From Epiperipatus broadwayi (taxonomy: Eukaryota; Onychophora; Udeonychophora; Euonychophora; Peripatidae), in assembly GCA_028023455.1 (NCBI GenBank), contig JAQFVV010013375.1:64001-128000 (forward strand): a stretch of DNA of 64,000 bases. Direction: 5' to 3'. How positions within the stretch are numbered: the stretch's first letter is position 1; each line of letters opens with the position of its first letter. The position numbers were made by a program, and so were the translations under genes. Of the stretch, positions 59,210 to 64,000 are shown piece by piece. A model generated the notes under the pieces. The model was given only the letters and a program-made list of their open reading frames with translations. It did no database searches and was not told the origin of the DNA.

Positions 59210-61250
59210 TTTAAGCGTTAATGAAGTAAAATCTTAACTATATCATGACTGTGATTCTTGGAATAAATTAGAAATAGCACTTAGCTGCAAAAGTATGTCC
59301 ACATCTGATCAAGCCTTTAATATGTAGATTTAAAGGAAATTCAAAAAGATTATTTAAAAAATTAAAATATAATGAGTTATTAAAACCAGTGAGTGAAAAA
59401 TTATGAAATAGACATGCTCTTATAGATAGTAATAATGAAAAATATGTTAAAGAAAACTATAAAAAAATAAAAGGAAAAGAGCAGTATGGAAAAAAATTGA
59501 CTGTTATAATAATATCAAGATCAAAACAAGAAATAGGGAAATTAAAAAAAACATGGATCTTACCCTGGATAGATGATCATCATATTTATTTATTTTATCT
59601 ATCATATAACAAGTAGTTCAGGAAACTAAAGTGACTAACACTTTATAACAATTTCATTCAATTGACCATACTATATTTTATTTTATTATTATTGTAAATG
59701 ATTTAAGAATTTTTACTTCTCAAATCCATCCTTATCATGAGTGAATTTGGAATTGCTGATATTTCTAGTTTAATTATTATCATTACTAATAATGCAGATA
59801 TCATTATTGCTGTTAGTATTAAATATCAAAAATAAAGCATTACATGCTTCTCTTAGCTTTATTATTTACATAGATGACTTTAAAAGTAGAGTAAAATTGA
59901 TTGAGTTGCTTACTGATGATGCAAATATATTATTATTGTTAATGACAATAACAATATTTCTGTTTTGTGTAGTAGAGTAATAGAGAGATAGAGGTTTCTG
60001 GATCAAAGCTAAATCAATCTTTGTACTGCTTGAGCATCACATGACCTCATGAACAACTAGCCGTTGATTATTTTTTCTTCTGCTTTATAAAAAGAACATT
60101 TAGAGTAGTGGCCATTGTATAAACTTGGCACACCCATAAGCTGAGTTTGGAAGCATAAAGATGAAATTATACTAACTGAAAGCTTTTTAAATAGTTTTTG
60201 AATGACTAATTAATTTAGCTAAACCAGTAATAGTCATTAAATGGGTATCAAGATTTTTAAGCTAAAAAAATAAAAGGGCCAGTGCCTGTAAAGAAAACAT
60301 AACTACAATATGATACAGGCATTATGAAGAATGAGGGGAAAAAATCATACACCTTTAAGTGTTAATCCCATGGTTACTTTACCTTCTCTAAAAATATTAG
60401 CAGTAGTAGTAGTAGAAGTATTATCTATTATTATTTTTAGTATGACAAATGAAAATCTGATCTAATGTGAATAAAACAATATTTATATTGGAAAAAAAAT
60501 TTATGGAATAAGGTTTTAATTGCTTATGTACATTAACTACAAGCAAAATTATAATAATAAAAAATGATTTTTTTCCATTGAGTGCTGCCAGAAGCTATTA
60601 AGCAGTTAAAATAATTTAATCATAATGAATTCATTAAATTGAAACTGCAAAATCCATTTAGGAAATAAATAAATAATCTAAAATAAATTATTTGTTTCAT
60701 GAATTACTAATAAAAAAATAAGTTTATCATTTTTTGATAATATATATTGAGACAGATGTGTTGCTATGTCTCACATCTATATATGTAGAAGAATAGGGGT
60801 TTCAGTTAAAAATTCTACTTCAAATTAATTTAAAAATTTTGCTAATTTAAATTTTTTTATTGGACATGTGTTTTAAAAATGCAGTCACCTATATACGCAC
60901 ATACACATGAATCGATAGAATAATTTTGGCTATTTACTAAAAGTAATGTCAATTTTTTTATACAAAAAAAAATAAACTTAGTAATTAAATGTTACCTTTT
61001 GTATAAGATTATTTTAAAACTTTGTAGAACAATGCTTAACCTCAGAATAAAATTTTAATCTGTAATACCAAAATTTAAGAGTTGAGATTGTTCAGATAAG
61101 ACATGTAATGAAATTAATTAATACAGAATATAAAAATGTTCTATTTTAAGTGATTAATGTCATGCATTAATTAAAAACCTGGATTATTTTTGAAATAATT
61201 ACAGGAATGTCTTGATTAAAAATCTGGGCATTTTAAGATGTTTATTTTGA
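59210..61250. other. AT-rich unannotated DNA
   Basis: The frame at 59792-59980 has no recognisable motif. The stretch from 59280 to 59560 is lysine-codon rich on the plus strand and may be old transposon sequence, but no family was identified. Confidence 0.4.
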
Positions 61251-61259
61251 AAATTCTAG

Positions 61260-61850
61260 AAAATACGTGTGGAAGAATAATAGACTGAATGGGTATAATA
61301 GCTCTCCAAAGTCTATCATTTTCTTTAGAAGCTATTCATTTAGTAATTCAATCATTGAATTAATATATTCTATTAGAGTCACTCTTTATATTCAGTCATT
61401 TGGACATTCATCAATCCATTCTTCAATTAGTCAAGATCGTGCTCCAGATGCTGTGACTTCATTCTGTGCAGCAAGCCATATTTCTTTCCAGCTCTTTCAT
61501 CAAAATTTGAGATACTCTGTCACAGTATGGGATAGGCAAATAGCAGTTTTAAAAAACTGAACCGAACAAATTTTCCTAGTGGTGTTCTTCAAAATATTCT
61601 GGGCTAGGCAATTCATAAAGATGAATTCCATACTCTAAGTTGAACCTTTACCATCCAATATTTAATAAAAATTATAAATCTTTAGAAAGCTGTCCTCCTA
61701 AGGCCAACATACAAAGAAGATACTCAACTGACTGCCGGGGAAAGTATAAATACCAGATGGACAAAAGTAGTTACTTCTTCAATTGCAGGAAATCTAAAGC
61801 AATAACCTTGATGGATTTAGCGGTAATATACTTTTATATATCTTAAAATA
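61260..61850. other. Slightly GC-richer stretch, unassigned
   Basis: Two plus-strand frames (61267-61560 and 61640-61846) lie here. On the minus strand near 61500 a frame reads SWKEIWLAAQNEVTAS. This could be part of an old transposon protein or an exon. I see no splice-site pair and recognise no family, so no gene is called. Confidence 0.35.
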
Positions 61851-61854
61851 AGCC

Positions 61855-62835
61855 AGAGATTATTATACAGTAATTGTTTTCCTCATGCATATGTGCATTT
61901 TTTTATTAACTTAATATAAGATTTAAATGTATTTTTTCTTTATTCTATGCATCTATTAATTGATATCATATATATATAAATCATGTATTATTCTTTTCTT
62001 GAGCATTTTGATAGTTTTAAATGAGGTTTTAATGTTAGAATAGGTATCTGTATTGTAGAATAATTTGATCGCTCTCCCTTTCTCTGTTAGAATATTTAAA
62101 ACTTAAGTTGTTTTTTTTTTAAGAAAAGAAGTCAGAAATTTGATTCATCAATAAAATCTTTTAAAGAAGATTGTATAATTTTTTTTTTTCTTTTATTTAG
62201 TATTAATCAATTTATTTTATATGTGTGTGATTTGAATTCAGATTGGCTAAAATATTTTAATGCTTATACATAATATGCTATTATATAAAAATGTATTCAT
62301 CTATTTATGTGTATAGATTTAAAACTCATCCATACAAATACCACTATTATTTTATAGGGCTCTTCTTTCACTTTACCAGGGTAGTTAAGTATCTATCCAG
62401 TCAATATTATTATTGTATTTCCACTGGTGGCCTGGATAGTCTACTGCCTTCCTCACAGTCTACTTATTCTGACATAGCCTGGCTTTATTATAGTCAGCAT
62501 GCCTGTTTGTTATTATCACCACATATTTGAAAATTCATCAAAACATCTTACTGTGATGTTTTAGTCAAGCTGGTTTTCTTTTAAACTGGGGCTGCCAATC
62601 ATTGAATCATCAAAATGCTTGTTGTTGTTTTTTTTTTGCATGATAAGCTTAGAAATAGCTTTTCATACCTCTCTTATTTTATCTATAATTATTAGATGAT
62701 TTAGATATTGTCACATATGCGGGTTTTTATCATAAGAGCATTTAGCCTAGTTTACTATACTCATTTTATTATGAATACTATTATTCATAGGGCATTATAA
62801 AATTAATATTATTTTTCTTTGATTAAATGAAGTCC
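61855..62835. other. AT-rich unannotated DNA
   Basis: The plus-strand frame at 62291-62530 lies in locally GC-richer text with CCAGGGTAGTTAAG and GGTGGCCTGGATAGTC. It may be the end of an old repeat. No gene is supported. Confidence 0.35.
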
Positions 62836-62839
62836 AACT

Positions 62840-63205
62840 TCAGGGCTCATTTTCATTCTATTATATAGGGTGACCAATGATTGAGCTATATTTTATTCAG
62901 GCAATATTAGAGTTATTATTTCCCATTGCATATTTCTGATCTGTTACAAATGCTGCCTAAATGATTGGGGCTACAACAAAGATTAGCATACACATATTTA
63001 TTCTATCACAAATAGCACTGCAGCTTTCAGGCTATAGTTAAACAGGATCACTCTATCATAGTTTTGTCATATCTGATTTATTACAAATGGCTCCTAAATC
63101 TGTGGGGCATTAAAAGAAGAGTATACCCTCATTTTAATCTATTACAAAATGTGTCCTAAATTTAAGGATAATAATAATGATGTTGTCCAAACCTGTAGGG
63201 CAACT
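62840..63205. repeat. Degenerate tandem repeat, unit about 65 bp
   Basis: Related phrases recur at about 62848, 62935, 62997, 63068, 63130 and 63178. Examples are GATCTGTTACAAATGCTGCC, GATTTATTACAAATGGCTCC and AATCTATTACAAAATGTGTC, each followed after a few bases by a TGGGGC-like phrase. Spacing varies from 62 to 87 bases, and the units are strongly diverged. It may be an old minisatellite or a decayed tandem-repeat array. Confidence 0.5.
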
Positions 63206-63209
63206 TTTT

Positions 63210-63675
63210 AACTTCTTACAATATATATATGTATTAAAATGAAAATTTTCACATCAACAAATACAAAAAATATATTAGTTGGACTCATCATGCATAATAA
63301 CCAGAGCTAACATCTTTAGCAAATCACCCCTACCATTACTTGATTTATGTGATTAAGGAATGAATGTTAGAATAAATTCCTTACTCAAATAACAAATATA
63401 ATCTAGTTAAAACATTGGAATAATAGTACAATTAATTAAACATATTATGAGCCTCAGTAATAAATTTTTTGTATATAATATTTCTAAACTTTTTGTTTTA
63501 TACATATTAATGTTATAAATAATATTTTTGCAATGAACTGCTCCAGATGACTTATAGAAGTATATAACCATAAGATGATCCTCAAAAAAAAAAAAAAAAA
63601 GAAATAGTAATATTATTTATCAGGCTTGCTGACTTCTGGATGATACTGATTTTAGTGTTTTTCTTTCCATATGTT
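63210..63675. other. AT-rich unannotated DNA
   Basis: A run of about 18 A lies near 63584-63600. No gene or clear repeat. Confidence 0.4.
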
Positions 63676-63679
63676 GTCC

Positions 63680-63855
63680 TCCACTTAAGAAATAGCTAGA
63701 TACCCATTTGTAGATCAATGATTAGATATGTAGCTGGATTTGCTATGGGAATAACTACTTGAAAAGTCTGCTTGAAACCCAAAAAATTATCCAATTTTTA
63801 TTTGTTTGGGATTCAAATTCCAAGTCATAAACATAATATCAAATGCATTATTATG
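63680..63855 (-). repeat. SINE with B box and conserved tail
   Basis: On the minus strand GACTTGGAATTTGAATCCCA resembles a tRNA B box region. The tail reads ACAAATGGGTATCTAGCTAT and is shared in form with the plus-strand SINE at 49.54-49.69 kb. The head upstream of the B box is not well conserved. Confidence 0.5.
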
Positions 63856-64000
63856 TTATGAGACTGTTTATCTAAATAAACACTTTCAAAGATTATGTAA
63901 TTTCATTATGGAATCCAAGCAAATTGAAAAAACAAAAAATAATAATGAACATAATTTCAATGTCAAATATCCTAAATGTCTAAAATTTTAATACCAAGAT

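Noticed and set aside
61267-61560. 97-codon plus-strand frame as a gene
   Set aside because: Serine- and isoleucine-rich with no domain; a minus-strand reading looks equally protein-like, so neither is supported.
62840-63205. CRISPR-like array
   Set aside because: Units are diverged and uneven, and the setting is eukaryotic.

Overview
This window is non-bacterial, very AT-rich (estimated at roughly three-quarters A+T by eye) metazoan DNA. It has long homopolymer runs, microsatellites, and many fossil non-LTR retrotransposons, foldback elements and tRNA-derived SINEs. The longest open frames are about 100 codons and most are chance. The repeat content (BovB/RTE-like LINEs, a LINE with a C-terminal zinc finger, hAT elements, a Penelope-like RT, hammerhead-bearing repeats) fits an invertebrate with a large genome; a mollusc such as a cephalopod is my guess, but nothing here proves the species.

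Layout. 0.5-2.1 kb: a foldback MITE and a decayed Penelope-like reverse transcriptase (minus strand). 3.7 kb: a broken hammerhead repeat. 9.1-9.5 kb: a clean non-autonomous hAT element with a perfect 8-bp target duplication. 10.0-15.2 kb: a foldback element, a hammerhead repeat, several LINE fragments and a tRNA-derived SINE. 16.8-18.3 kb: a hAT transposase fossil of the ZBED5/SCAND3 type. 19.3-19.7 kb: the only good candidate for a host coding exon (minus strand, good splice sites, locally high GC). 22-28 kb: a foldback family with a 395-bp tandem duplication, a LINE ORF1-like fossil and another hammerhead repeat. 31.2-31.9 kb: a large palindrome made of two opposed hammerhead repeats. 39.8-47.2 kb: the densest hammerhead region, plus a LINE fragment and a Ty3/gypsy gag fragment. 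47.7-48.5 kb: a large palindrome. 49.5-49.8 kb: two SINEs. 51.7-54.8 kb: a hairpin element and then an almost full-length LINE fossil (endonuclease, RT, zinc finger). 58.8-59.2 kb: a MITE with 101-bp inverted ends. 62.8-63.2 kb: a degenerate tandem repeat.

The most interesting signal is a dispersed repeat family, present at least 13 times on both strands, whose conserved centre folds as a type I hammerhead ribozyme: CTGATGA core, stem II of the form GTGCTG-GTT-CAGCAT, GAAA core, a very short palindromic stem III, an ATC or ATA cleavage triplet, and a stem I with an internal loop. Two subfamilies (called B and D here) share this centre and its near flanks and differ further out. They often sit as head-to-head pairs, making long palindromes. 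This resembles the hammerheads known from Penelope-like elements, schistosome SINE-like repeats and metazoan retrozymes, and a Penelope-like RT fossil lies in the same window.

No intact autonomous transposon gene, no convincing functional tRNA and no complete host gene could be found. Most of the window is probably intron or intergenic DNA.
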